NCBI RefSeq assembly: GCF_947241705.1
Contig: NC_079268.1
Span: 372,001-436,000 of the forward strand
Reading direction: 5' to 3'
Source: Saccharomyces mikatae IFO 1815
Taxonomy: Eukaryota > Ascomycota > Saccharomycetes > Saccharomycetales > Saccharomycetaceae
DNA length: 64,000 nt
The notes beneath the pieces were generated by a model. That model was not told the DNA's origin. It saw nothing but the letters and a program-made list of their open reading frames with translations, and searched no databases. The translations under genes were made by a program, and so were the position numbers. Shown piece after piece: positions 27,422 to 36,859 of the stretch (positions are counted from its first letter, which is position 1; each line of letters starts with the position of its first letter).

Positions 27422-28927
27422 ATGCGCCCCGTCTATTTGTTAGCGATTTGTATTAGGTTTGTTTCAAGTTCCGAACTAGGGACAATAAATAATCAGCTGC
27501 AAGAAAGATTAATATACACCGACGAGTTCATTGCAACTGAAGTTTTGGAATCCAAATTTCCATTTCTGAAATCGACATGTGTTAAAGACGCACTAAAAAG
27601 TTATTTGCCGCAATGTATGGCAAATGGATTTGAGTCCATTGATGCTGAAACTAGAGTAGAAACAGCTATAAAGCTATCCATATGTGAGTTTCAGGCATCC
27701 GGCTTGGGTGAAATACCAGCAAATTGTATGGTTGACGACTTGGGTTCAATGATGGATTGTATGCTTGAACTAGAATCGTCTTCACAGTGGTGGACAACCT
27801 ATAGTGGAAATTATCAGCGGCTATCAAGTATTTGTTATGAAAATGTTCTTCCTTTCGAAAAAGAACAGATTTTGAAGCTCTTTCTAAATATAACAGAACT
27901 TTATGACTCGTTTGGAGGAGACATCAATACCAAACTGAATGAGTTGGTATTTAAAATGGAGCGAGAATCTGAAAGTTATTTAAATGATCTGGCCAGGATG
28001 TTTCACAATTATGATCATGAACTGCGAAATATGACAGAAAGCAATCGAATAATTCTAGAAAACGACCTCTCGGTTTTTAGGGATAATGTCAATAATGTCT
28101 TTTATGACACTTCAGAACATTTAGAAGTCCAAATTTTGGAAAAGAACAATCAAATATTGAATGAAGTCGATACTATTCATCATATCATGAGTAGCCTAGC
28201 AGATGAGCTTAACAAAAATGACATGAAAGCTAAGATATATGATTTAAAGGACGACAACTTGAATAATTTACAGGACTTAGTGGAAATGTCACACGATGTA
28301 AGAGAATACTACTTTAAAAACAACGAGCTCGTTAATATCGAGTTAGATAATTTTTTGATGGGCTTAAAGGAACAGCTAGGGGGCATGTCAAAGGACCTTT
28401 CTGAATCACAAATGGAAGCTATAGAGCTCTTGCAGGGATTCAACTCCGTTCTTCATGATTCACTTTTACCGTCGATGACGGATGAGATAGTACCTGAAAT
28501 GACGAACTTCAAGAACAGCATCCTACAGGAATGGTCATCAATAACATCGACTTTAAACAAAGATTTTGCATTATGGAATGAGGAAATTTTTTCCACTTTT
28601 AGTGAAATTTCAGAAAGATTAAATGGTACGAAAAATAAATTGGACGACATTGACATTAAAGTGTCACTTATTCACAAAAAGCTAATCGCATTGATAAAAA
28701 TATTCGATATTATGTGGAAAGCTAGCAAAAAAATTATAAAATATGGTTACTTTTTACTCAAGAGTAAATACTGCTGGTTGATGTGCTCTATTGTATGTAT
28801 TTGGTCAAAGTACTCTATGCCTAGAATAATCCCCCAAACAATCCCTATCAAACGCTTTTACCAATGGGGAATCGTGCTGCTATCAATATATCTAGGGGCT
28901 AGCACTGGATCCTTGATTGGTGTTTGA
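27422..28927 (+). CDS. KAR5: Kar5, nuclear fusion protein
   Basis: Kar5 (related to Brambleberry/GEX1) is an ER and nuclear envelope protein near the spindle pole body, needed for nuclear membrane fusion after mating. The 501 residues are close to the 504 I recall for S. cerevisiae. Visible: signal peptide ([16 protein letters not shown]), a Cys-rich N-terminal domain with spaced Cys ([26 protein letters not shown]), long coiled-coil luminal stretches (about 160-430), and hydrophobic segments near the C-terminus (about 445-465 and 480-500). Pheromone induction is known for S. cerevisiae; I did not identify a clear element here. Confidence 0.94.
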   Translation: MRPVYLLAICIRFVSSSELGTINNQLQERLIYTDEFIATEVLESKFPFLKSTCVKDALKSYLPQCMANGFESIDAETRVETAIKLSICEFQASGLGEIPANCMVDDLGSMMDCMLELESSSQWWTTYSGNYQRLSSICYENVLPFEKEQILKLFLNITELYDSFGGDINTKLNELVFKMERESESYLNDLARMFHNYDHELRNMTESNRIILENDLSVFRDNVNNVFYDTSEHLEVQILEKNNQILNEVDTIHHIMSSLADELNKNDMKAKIYDLKDDNLNNLQDLVEMSHDVREYYFKNNELVNIELDNFLMGLKEQLGGMSKDLSESQMEAIELLQGFNSVLHDSLLPSMTDEIVPEMTNFKNSILQEWSSITSTLNKDFALWNEEIFSTFSEISERLNGTKNKLDDIDIKVSLIHKKLIALIKIFDIMWKASKKIIKYGYFLLKSKYCWLMCSIVCIWSKYSMPRIIPQTIPIKRFYQWGIVLLSIYLGASTGSLIGV

Positions 28928-29285
28928 TATTATCGATGTAATGCCACTAGAACATATCTATGTATGTATTCGTATTAATATATAGCTGCATATACAAGTT
29001 ATGCGGATGGAGTATTCTTTAAGAGCTTTCAATAGATCAGAATCGTTTGCCGAAAATGAATAAGTTCGAGAACGATGCATGTTGAAAATTGAAAGGATAT
29101 CCAAATCGTTACCATCTATTCCCGAGCATAAGTCATTCAGTTAGAAGAATCTAAAAATGCGGCACCTGAAGCTTTATCATTAAAGACGAAATACAATGAT
29201 CTTAAGATTCCTCATAGTGCAAATAGGTGAAATGAAGAATATAACTATGCCTTACTAGACAAGATCATACGCTGCATTATAATCC
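28928..29285. other. Intergenic KAR5-SOV1
   Basis: A tandem gap of 358 bp. AT-rich, with no recognisable element. Confidence 0.5.
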
Positions 29286-31982
29286 ATGCTTAGATATACT
29301 CGTTTACTCCGGAGTTATACTTTATTGGCAAAATCTCAGGTATGCCATTATAGAGTGAAGCGAGCGCCGTTGAATTCCATCTCGCATATACCTGGGATTG
29401 TTAACAGCACCACTATTAAACCTGATGAACCAGAAAAATGCGTTGTTTTGAAAGGACAAACACCTGAAGAAGTTGAAAATAATTTAATCAGTAGTAGAAA
29501 GTTTCAAGTGATCAATTCGCTTGACGTCATCCAGGAAACTTTCATTCAATATTTGAAATTCTGTAATGGAAATACGTTCAAAAGAAGCAACAAAAACTTG
29601 AGCAATTTGAGAAAAACTTTAGAAAGCAAGGAGTCTAGTAGTACTGAAAAAATAAGTGCAGTTTTCAACTATCTACTGGAAGAGTGCCATTTAGAGATAA
29701 AGAGATCAAAAACAGTCGGCCTTGGTCAGGTATCTGATGAAGAGAAAAGGAATGAAGATGATTTAGAGCAGTACCTAATGAATCAAGTCTTCGAATCAGC
29801 ACAGGAAGAATTTAAAGATCAGGAAGGCGGAAAATTCTCGAGGTATACAACCTTCCTACTTGAGATTTTGAAAAATTTAAATGAGCAGTTTGATGGCGTA
29901 ACCAAGCCAAAGGAATCAATAACGGAAATGATCACATTTGACCAACTTGCTCAAGCGTTTGAAGTGGTCAAATTGATACCGATGGAAGGAAAAAAACAGA
30001 TGGGTATTTATTTTGTTGGAAATTTACTCTATGGCACAGGTAAAGTTCGTTTAGACCCTATAAATGAGTCGTTCTATATTGAATCTCTACTAGCATTTGG
30101 AAATTATAAGGCGGCATACAATCTATTCATTACTAATAAAGACAAGGTAGATGAGCGTTGGTGGAATGAACTGGGATTAATGATTACATTAAGATCTAAC
30201 CATATGAGAAACTTCAGAAAAATTTTAGCAGAGACAGATGTAAAGTACCCATCGACATACTCTTATTTAAGCCCAAGAGTAATTAAATTAGGTGTACGGA
30301 AATATTTATCAATTGGAAATTTTACTGAGGCCAACATGCTAACTGATCGCTTCATCCAATTAGTGGAGAAAGTTGGAATATACAGAGCGGAAGACAAGAA
30401 AAAAGAATCTACAGTTTCAATTAGAAATTTCCAAAACGAGGAACACGCCACTAAATATTTAAATGAAGTAGAAATACCATCAGATCATGATTACATGAGT
30501 ATTATTGATTTTCACCTTTACAAGAGGAATATCCCCATGGCAGCGCAACTTATCAGCAAATACATTGACATACCTGAAACAACTAAAGAAAATGCTGCAT
30601 TTTTAATTCTGAAAACTAAATTGAATATGTTGAAAGATTTTGAGAAGCTACGCAAAATTTTTGCTCAAAGTAAAGATTATGTTGTGCCTGAGAAAAACAT
30701 CATGATGTTGAAAGAGGCATTTGAAAGTGTCGTTGCAAAGTATAACACAGATACCCCAATATATAATGACTTGTTATTTGAGAATGTTTCGGCGCTAAAA
30801 AAAAGTGTTATATTAACTGATTATGTGAATGAATTTGTTGCTCAACAGGCTTCTGGACAATGGATGAAACTAGACAGTGTCTCACGCTCCAAAAAATTCA
30901 ATGGATTGTTGAACATACTTTTGGGTATAGGTGAAGAAGAAAAGGCATATAATATTTTGAAGAAATTAGAAGAGGCATCAAATAAATCGAAAATGGACCC
31001 AACTTTACTTTATAATCAATTCTATTCCGAAGTTAATGCATACCATTATGCTAAGTTTGTTGAATTTTATAGGCTTCAAATTCAGAATATCAAGGCACGA
31101 AATATGCCCACACTTGATAAGAAGGAATGTAAGCGGAAAATAAATGTACTTCTAAAAAGAATGCAAGAGTCTGAGGTAGTTCCTAATGCCGTGTTTTTGA
31201 GAGAAATACTCATATTTTATGATAGCATATATGACTTTACGTCAAGTTTTGAGATAATTAACCCGCTGCTTGAATCTAAACAGCAGGTAAACTCGGAATC
31301 TTTACTGTCCACGTCAAATCCTTCTCAATTTTACAACCGACGTATAATAACAAAACCATTGTACCATGAGATTTGGTCAGTATATTGTCATTACTACCAT
31401 ATTCTACAGGATAATTCTAAGATTTTATCAAAAAAATCATCAATTATAAAGAAACTGATAAAAAGGCAAATAAATATACACCCTACTTTTCACCCAAGAG
31501 CATTGTTTCGAATGACGACGAACGATGGTGAAACTCTTCCAGACAAGAACTTTTTCAAATTAATTGTTTCAACGTTTATGAAAAGCGAAGACTTAGAAGC
31601 AATCCCAGCTCTATTAACTATTCTTACGAAAAAACATGATTTGGATATAGATTTCGATTTGAGTTTGTATATTTTGAAGGGTTTGAAAAGACAATATTTA
31701 CGAAACATAAGCAACATTAGCAAAGATGCGTATGATTACAAAAAAAGGAAAATGGAGCTGATGAACAATGATTCGATCTTAAAAACGATTCCACAGGGTC
31801 TCGAGCAAGATGAAACGATATCTCACCTGATCAGGGAAGTTTTGATTTTCATAAAGTGGAAAGATAATAGCAATTATTGTAGTTTCCTGATGGTGGTGGA
31901 TGCCTTTAGAGAATTAGGGTCAGAGTTTACTTTACCCGAACAGTTAATTGAAGATGTAAATAAATTGAAGATTAAAGCATAG
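29286..31982 (+). CDS. SOV1: Sov1, mitochondrial factor for VAR1 expression
   Basis: Sov1 is a mitochondrial protein required for translation of the mtDNA-encoded ribosomal protein Var1, and so for respiration. The 898 residues equal S. cerevisiae. The N-terminus (MLRYTRLLRSYTLLAKSQVC) is a clear basic amphipathic presequence. The remainder is helical and Lys/Glu-rich, with weak PPR-like repeats in the family. No membrane segment is seen. It is convergent with UBX4, 85 bp between the stops. Confidence 0.95.
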   Translation: MLRYTRLLRSYTLLAKSQVCHYRVKRAPLNSISHIPGIVNSTTIKPDEPEKCVVLKGQTPEEVENNLISSRKFQVINSLDVIQETFIQYLKFCNGNTFKRSNKNLSNLRKTLESKESSSTEKISAVFNYLLEECHLEIKRSKTVGLGQVSDEEKRNEDDLEQYLMNQVFESAQEEFKDQEGGKFSRYTTFLLEILKNLNEQFDGVTKPKESITEMITFDQLAQAFEVVKLIPMEGKKQMGIYFVGNLLYGTGKVRLDPINESFYIESLLAFGNYKAAYNLFITNKDKVDERWWNELGLMITLRSNHMRNFRKILAETDVKYPSTYSYLSPRVIKLGVRKYLSIGNFTEANMLTDRFIQLVEKVGIYRAEDKKKESTVSIRNFQNEEHATKYLNEVEIPSDHDYMSIIDFHLYKRNIPMAAQLISKYIDIPETTKENAAFLILKTKLNMLKDFEKLRKIFAQSKDYVVPEKNIMMLKEAFESVVAKYNTDTPIYNDLLFENVSALKKSVILTDYVNEFVAQQASGQWMKLDSVSRSKKFNGLLNILLGIGEEEKAYNILKKLEEASNKSKMDPTLLYNQFYSEVNAYHYAKFVEFYRLQIQNIKARNMPTLDKKECKRKINVLLKRMQESEVVPNAVFLREILIFYDSIYDFTSSFEIINPLLESKQQVNSESLLSTSNPSQFYNRRIITKPLYHEIWSVYCHYYHILQDNSKILSKKSSIIKKLIKRQINIHPTFHPRALFRMTTNDGETLPDKNFFKLIVSTFMKSEDLEAIPALLTILTKKHDLDIDFDLSLYILKGLKRQYLRNISNISKDAYDYKKRKMELMNNDSILKTIPQGLEQDETISHLIREVLIFIKWKDNSNYCSFLMVVDAFRELGSEFTLPEQLIEDVNKLKIKA

Positions 31983-32067
31983 AAAACCCAATGCATTATA
32001 TATAATTTTATCTATGAATGTACATATATATGATAATATTAAACGGGGTTCATCTCGTGCTTTTCAT

Positions 32068-33318
32068 TTATTTTTTACTCAGTTTCATCCATCTAGGAAC
32101 TTTATTCAAAGTCTTTTTGGATTTTGAAACGTTCTCAGAAAGGTCCTGTAAATTAAAATTATCTGTCGTACTAGCTGGTGGGTTTGTCCTTGCCTGGTGT
32201 GTGATTTTTTGTGCATCTTTCAAAAGATGAGCCTTTATTAGTGGGCCAGTAAATTTTGTTTCTGTTTCAAAAAGAAGCATTGTTTTAGAACCAAACTCCA
32301 AGTCATCGAGTAGTTTCTGATCATCTTTGGCCAAGGGTTTGAAAGGATGTGATTGGTTTAAAGTGAAATCCATTTTCTCATCGATCAAGAACTGCGATAC
32401 GACGTTATAAACTGTACGCATATCCTCACTGGGCTTAAATGCTATTTCGATGTGGCTTCTATCAGGAAATTTGACTCTTAGCAAACATTCAGATATGGCC
32501 TTATTTTTCTTTGATGAGCTATTGGATAATTGATCTCTAAGTCTTTTTGTTAAGATGGGACCACCGAGTGTACCAGCCTTCATCGATAGCATCTTCTGGT
32601 ACCTTTTTGCTTGTTCTATTGTTAACTCGTAGTCCTCCTCGTCTTCAATTTGGTCCTTGATAGTTGCTAGTGGCTGGTTTGAAGGTAAAAATACGGAGGG
32701 TTTATGAAGTACATGAGGTGGCAATGTGCTAACCGCTTCCGGGCTTTTCATTGCAGGAGAAGTTTGTTTGAGGGGAGTACAGGCATTATCGCTATCCCCC
32801 TTAGATGACGATAGGTTAGCAGGAAGCAATCTAATCGAGGAAGGTTCTTGGATCCCTAATTTTTCAAGAGTCAAATTATCGTGTTGAATGGTTTTGTATT
32901 CTATTATCTTGGAAAAAACTTGAATCTTGAAATCATTTTCTGCAGCGCCACATATAGTTTCTAAGATTGGGGCTATCGGTTGGTTCAATGGTACTTCTTT
33001 AACTATTGAGTCTCTTCCTGGGATTTGAAACCGTATCTTGATTGTCTTGGAGGGCATATTTTCGTGGCTGACCTTATTTGCCACCGAAAAGTCAGTACTT
33101 TTAGATAATTCTAAATTGACACCCATTGGCAGATTCAAAAATCTCCATGGTAAATCCAATGGCACTGGTTTATTCGAATGCGTCAATGCCCAGTCGTTGG
33201 GTGAGGTAGGCAGTTGAAAAAATTGCAAAGATTGGCACAATACATCGTTTAATGTAGAATTCAATGAAATTTTGCATTTGAAAGGCTGAAAATTATACTT
33301 CACGGTAACCATAGGCAT
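32068..33318 (-). CDS. UBX4: Ubx4, UBX-domain Cdc48 adaptor
   Basis: Ubx4 (related to mammalian ASPL/TUG) is a UBX protein that modulates Cdc48 in ER-associated degradation. The 416 residues match S. cerevisiae. The N-terminal about 80 residues (MPMVTVKYNFQPFKCKISLN) form a TUG-type ubiquitin-like domain. A second ubiquitin-like segment follows at about 93-170. The UBX domain is at about residues 280-370 (LLRVKFPDRSHIEIAFKPSE), followed by a Lys-rich tail. A second ATG lies two codons in. It is divergent from AVO2 across 720 bp. Confidence 0.95.
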   Translation of the reverse strand: MPMVTVKYNFQPFKCKISLNSTLNDVLCQSLQFFQLPTSPNDWALTHSNKPVPLDLPWRFLNLPMGVNLELSKSTDFSVANKVSHENMPSKTIKIRFQIPGRDSIVKEVPLNQPIAPILETICGAAENDFKIQVFSKIIEYKTIQHDNLTLEKLGIQEPSSIRLLPANLSSSKGDSDNACTPLKQTSPAMKSPEAVSTLPPHVLHKPSVFLPSNQPLATIKDQIEDEEDYELTIEQAKRYQKMLSMKAGTLGGPILTKRLRDQLSNSSSKKNKAISECLLRVKFPDRSHIEIAFKPSEDMRTVYNVVSQFLIDEKMDFTLNQSHPFKPLAKDDQKLLDDLEFGSKTMLLFETETKFTGPLIKAHLLKDAQKITHQARTNPPASTTDNFNLQDLSENVSKSKKTLNKVPRWMKLSKK

Positions 33319-34038
33319 TGTAAATTTGGTTTAGTACTTGATGATTCCCCTTATTACTCTAGCAACAAGAAATACTATCTTCTTTGGCCTTTTTTTCTTG
33401 GATTTTTTGCCACACAACGTTCAATAAAGGAGAATTCAAATCTTTGCAAAGATGTCTAAATTAATAGCGGAGACAGAAAAGAGAAAGAACTGTGCCACTG
33501 ACGCAGGAAGAACTCAAGGATTTTGTTACGTAAATTGTAAAAAAAAGTGCATAGGTTGTCACAGGACATATATCTCAGTTGCAAAGAGTAAAAAAAGCGA
33601 AAAGACGACGGGCAGGGACTTATTATCTAGATTGTTATATACAGTTGTGCAACTTATTCAAGAACCCTATTACGTAAAATCATGCCAAAGACAGATATAT
33701 TATTGTCCTTAGTTTCGAAAAGTCCAATTACAACAAATGTTGCTATCGCGTCACTTACTTGTAATGCTGATTTGATGATATTATTTACGCATTAGGAAAG
33801 CGTCCAATTACCATTCATAGATATTCTTATTAGTTTATTCCTGCCACACAACTTCATGTTATGGCCTAAAATTTGTTGTACAGGCCGGTTATTTCGGATT
33901 TCAAACATTTTTTTGGCATAATTACGTTTTTTTCTTCTAGATTTTTTGATCTGGTATTATTGAGAATGAATAATAAAGTGGACCCTAAAAAAGAAAATAA
34001 AGAACACTAGCAGGAACAAAGTGCATATTGAACAAAGC
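33319..34038. other. UBX4/AVO2 divergent intergenic region
   Basis: It holds an 86-codon ORF (33452-33712, plus) without a recognised homologue. The ORF is Lys- and Cys-rich in its middle (CYVNCKKKCIGC). I regard it as probably non-coding. Otherwise no element is seen. Confidence 0.4.
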
Positions 34039-35331
34039 ATGTTGAAAGAACCCTCCGTTCGATTGCGAGAGGCTATCGTTGAAGGAAATCTACTCATAGT
34101 AAAGAGGCTGTTACGACGGAATCCAGATTTGCTGACTAACATCGACTCGGAGAATGGATGGAGCTCACTACATTACGCCTCGTATCATGGACGATACCTT
34201 ATATGCGTGTACCTAATTCAGCTAGGTCATGACAAGCATGAGCTAATAAAAACTTTCAAAGGGAACACATGTGTGCATTTGGCGCTAATGAAGGGGCATG
34301 AACAAACCTTACACTTACTTTTGCAACAATTCCCGCGATTTATCAATCATCGCGGAGAGAATGGCAGGGCCCCCATTCACATAGCCTGCATGAATGATTA
34401 CTATCAATGTCTGAGCTTGCTGATAGGAGTGGGTGCCGATTTGTGGGTAGTGGATGCCAACGGCGATACGCCACTTCATGTATGCTTGGAGTATGGCAGT
34501 ATAAGTTGCATGAAAATGCTTCTCAACGAAGGTGAAGTGTCCTTGGATGATAACGTGAGGGATAAAGGCAATTGGAAACCGATCGAGGTAGCGCAAACCT
34601 TTGAAGTGGCTAATATATACTCCAAAGTGTTAAAAGAAGCGAAGAAGAAGGGGCCACCAATGGGAGCTGGAAAGAAGCAAAGTTCATTCAGAACCCCTAT
34701 CCTAAACGCGAAGGCCGCTTTTGAAGACGGACCTTCTCCAGTCTTAAGCATGAATTCTCCATATTCGCTTTATTCCAACAATAGCCCGTTACCGGTACTA
34801 CCAAGAAGGATATCCACGCATATTACTAGCGGGAACAACGGGAACCGAAGAAGTTCCATTACAAACCCTGTATTTAGCCCGCGAAAGCCGACTCTATCTA
34901 CGGACAGTTTCTCGTCGAGCTCAAATTCCAGCTCGAGAGTAAGAGTGAACACTATCAACGCTAAGAACATGGTAGGGGCGTCACCCAAGAAGGAGCTGCT
35001 TCCTGAGTCAGTACGACACAGTGCAACACCAACAAGCCCGCACAACAACATAGCGTTGATCAATAGATACTTGTTGCCCAACAAGAGTAACGAGAACGTG
35101 AGAGTAGATTCACTTACCGCAGCAAACAATGACAACGATGGTGGCGGCACCGGCGGCATTGCCGCCGGTGCCACTATAGGTATGGGGTTGAGAGAGGACT
35201 CGGACGATGAGAACGAGAACAAATATAAGACCAAGACAGCCCACGGAGAGCCGAGGAGACGAGTGTCGCTCCTGAACATACCTATCTCTAAATTGAGAAA
35301 CAGCAGTAACGGCAGCATAGAGGAACGCTAA
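34039..35331 (+). CDS. AVO2: Avo2, TORC2 subunit with ankyrin repeats
   Basis: Avo2 is a non-essential component of TOR complex 2 at the plasma membrane. From the ATG at 34039 the protein has 430 residues and begins MLKEPSVRLREAIVEG, as S. cerevisiae does (426 as I recall). Residues about 1-200 are ankyrin repeats (NGWSSLHYASYHGRYLICVY, NGRAPIHIACMNDYYQCLSL, NGDTPLHVCLEYGSISCMKM). The C-terminal half is Ser/Pro/Asn-rich and low in complexity, with RRRVSLLN near the end, a plausible kinase site. A Gly/Ala-rich insert (about residues 365-380) is encoded by a perfect GC-rich inverted repeat, at a place where my recollection of S. cerevisiae has a different Gly-rich run. Confidence 0.95.
   Translation: MLKEPSVRLREAIVEGNLLIVKRLLRRNPDLLTNIDSENGWSSLHYASYHGRYLICVYLIQLGHDKHELIKTFKGNTCVHLALMKGHEQTLHLLLQQFPRFINHRGENGRAPIHIACMNDYYQCLSLLIGVGADLWVVDANGDTPLHVCLEYGSISCMKMLLNEGEVSLDDNVRDKGNWKPIEVAQTFEVANIYSKVLKEAKKKGPPMGAGKKQSSFRTPILNAKAAFEDGPSPVLSMNSPYSLYSNNSPLPVLPRRISTHITSGNNGNRRSSITNPVFSPRKPTLSTDSFSSSSNSSSRVRVNTINAKNMVGASPKKELLPESVRHSATPTSPHNNIALINRYLLPNKSNENVRVDSLTAANNDNDGGGTGGIAAGATIGMGLREDSDDENENKYKTKTAHGEPRRRVSLLNIPISKLRNSSNGSIEER
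35146..35172. repeat. Perfect GC-rich inverted repeat inside AVO2
   Basis: GGCACCGGCGGC, the three bases ATT, then GCCGCCGGTGCC: 12-bp arms with a 3-nt loop. It would form a very stable hairpin in DNA or mRNA. It lies inside the coding frame, encoding a Gly/Ala-rich segment. Confidence 0.9.
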
Positions 35332-35510
35332 AAGCACATATTTCTTTATGGCATCCTTTGTTTTTCTTTTATAGTAAGCGCGGTGCGTGCGCCATTTTGA
35401 GTTTTTCTTGGTTTTTTTTTGCAGAGATGCATTTGCTTAGTATATAACAAAGACACATACAAGGTTATACGAACTTACACAAATCGTTTAAAAAAGGAAG
35501 GAAGATACCT

Positions 35511-36287
35511 ATGACACCAATGTTTCACCAGTTCTTAAAAATTTGCATGCAAGATTTTCCTGAAACCCTAGAGTACACGAACACCGATGGAAACAATGGC
35601 ACCGCGACCACTACTGTCCTGAAAAGGGAGATGCTGTTCATTCCTGAAGGAGACAGCAACAGCCAGGACAACATTGAAATTCCCACCTGTGTAAACTACA
35701 GACTGCACAAATCCCGGGGCAATCACATACTGGACTCATGTGTACAGTTAATAGACGAGCACCTGGGCGCCAAGTATCGCCGGGCCTCACGCACTATGTA
35801 CGGCAACCGCAAACCCTGGAAAGCAAATAAACTCGCAGAGATGAAAAGCCCAAACCTAGTGTACGTGAGTTACTGGGACAACGGCGCGCTGGCCGCCTTT
35901 GCCTCATTCATGCTTACAGAGGAAACGGGGCTCGTCGAAGGCGATGCTGCACACGAGGTTAGCGTTCCCGTGATCTACCTTTACGAAGTGCATGTAGCTT
36001 GTGTGCATCGTGGGCATGGAATCGGTCGGCGGCTATTGGAGCGTGCGCTCTGCGAGGGCGTAGCCCGCCATGTCCGCTGCTTGTACGAAGAATTCTTCGG
36101 TGTTGCACTCACCGTGTTTAGCGATAACACGCGTGCCCGACGGCTGTATGAAGCACTGGGGTTCTATCGTGCTCCAGGATCACCCGCAGCAGGGGCACCA
36201 ACCACTCGTCCAACGCGACACGGTGGAGAACGTGTTGTCGTGCCACGCGATCCGCTTTATTACGTATATTGCCTTCACATGCCGTGA
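35511..36287 (+). CDS. NAT4: Nat4, histone H4/H2A N-alpha-acetyltransferase
   Basis: Nat4 (NatD) acetylates the N-terminal Ser of histones H4 and H2A. The GNAT fold is visible from about residue 115, with the acetyl-CoA motif A in VHVACVHRGHGIGRRLLE (about 160-177) and motif B in ALTVFSDNTRARRLYEALGF. The protein has 258 residues. S. cerevisiae Nat4 is annotated at 285, with about 28 extra N-terminal residues before a Met that aligns with this start (MTPMF versus MAPMF). Here the frame upstream has no ATG before an in-frame TAA (about 66 bp upstream), so 35511 is the only ATG start. The 3' half is GC-rich compared with its neighbours. Confidence 0.94.
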   Translation: MTPMFHQFLKICMQDFPETLEYTNTDGNNGTATTTVLKREMLFIPEGDSNSQDNIEIPTCVNYRLHKSRGNHILDSCVQLIDEHLGAKYRRASRTMYGNRKPWKANKLAEMKSPNLVYVSYWDNGALAAFASFMLTEETGLVEGDAAHEVSVPVIYLYEVHVACVHRGHGIGRRLLERALCEGVARHVRCLYEEFFGVALTVFSDNTRARRLYEALGFYRAPGSPAAGAPTTRPTRHGGERVVVPRDPLYYVYCLHMP

Positions 36288-36859
36288 GAGCCGACACCGC
36301 CACAACGCGCGATAAAAAAAACTCAAAGCAAAAATACGTAGTTGATTGCGCGATTCAAAATTGCCTAGCCCCGACTGAGGAGATCCGAATTCTACTCCCT
36401 GCTCTTCTGCCTCAGAGCGCCTTCCGATAACTGCGCACGGCAAAGAGTAGTGGCGATAACGGGGTTTGTTACCGGTTTTTTCGTTTTTCTTCTGATTTCT
36501 TCTTTTTTTTCCTCAATGGATGTGCTGTAGCTTCTGCTACTGTGTTTTTTATCCTCCCAGGGCGCATCATTCTGTCATGATCTGCGTTGGATAGTATTTA
36601 TACTACTACTCCGTCTAGATTCAGTAAACTTTGTCTCTCTTATAAAGAAAGTTCAAAATTAAGAAGGAAAAGAGGAAAAATTAGAGAATATAATAGGCAA
36701 GGAGGCTTGTAAGAAGGAAAAAAGAAAGAAAGAAAATCTTAGAAGAAAAGTAGAATAAGACAATTCCTTGAAAAGGAACAGGTACAAGAAAAGCTATAAG
36801 AGAAGGAAAATAGTAGGCAACAATAGGCAAATAGTAAAGGGACATTTTTATTTTGAGCA
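36288..36859. other. Intergenic NAT4-MOT3 (MOT3 leader and promoter)
   Basis: T-rich tract near 36475-36515, then a purine-rich A/G stretch (about 36650-36850) that probably belongs to a long MOT3 5' leader. No gene seen. Confidence 0.5.

Noticed and set aside
34770-35318. Antisense ORF of 182 codons inside AVO2
   Set aside because: It mirrors the Ser/Asn-rich tail of AVO2 in another frame, with Leu/Val-rich composition and no known family. AVO2 itself is clearly the gene.
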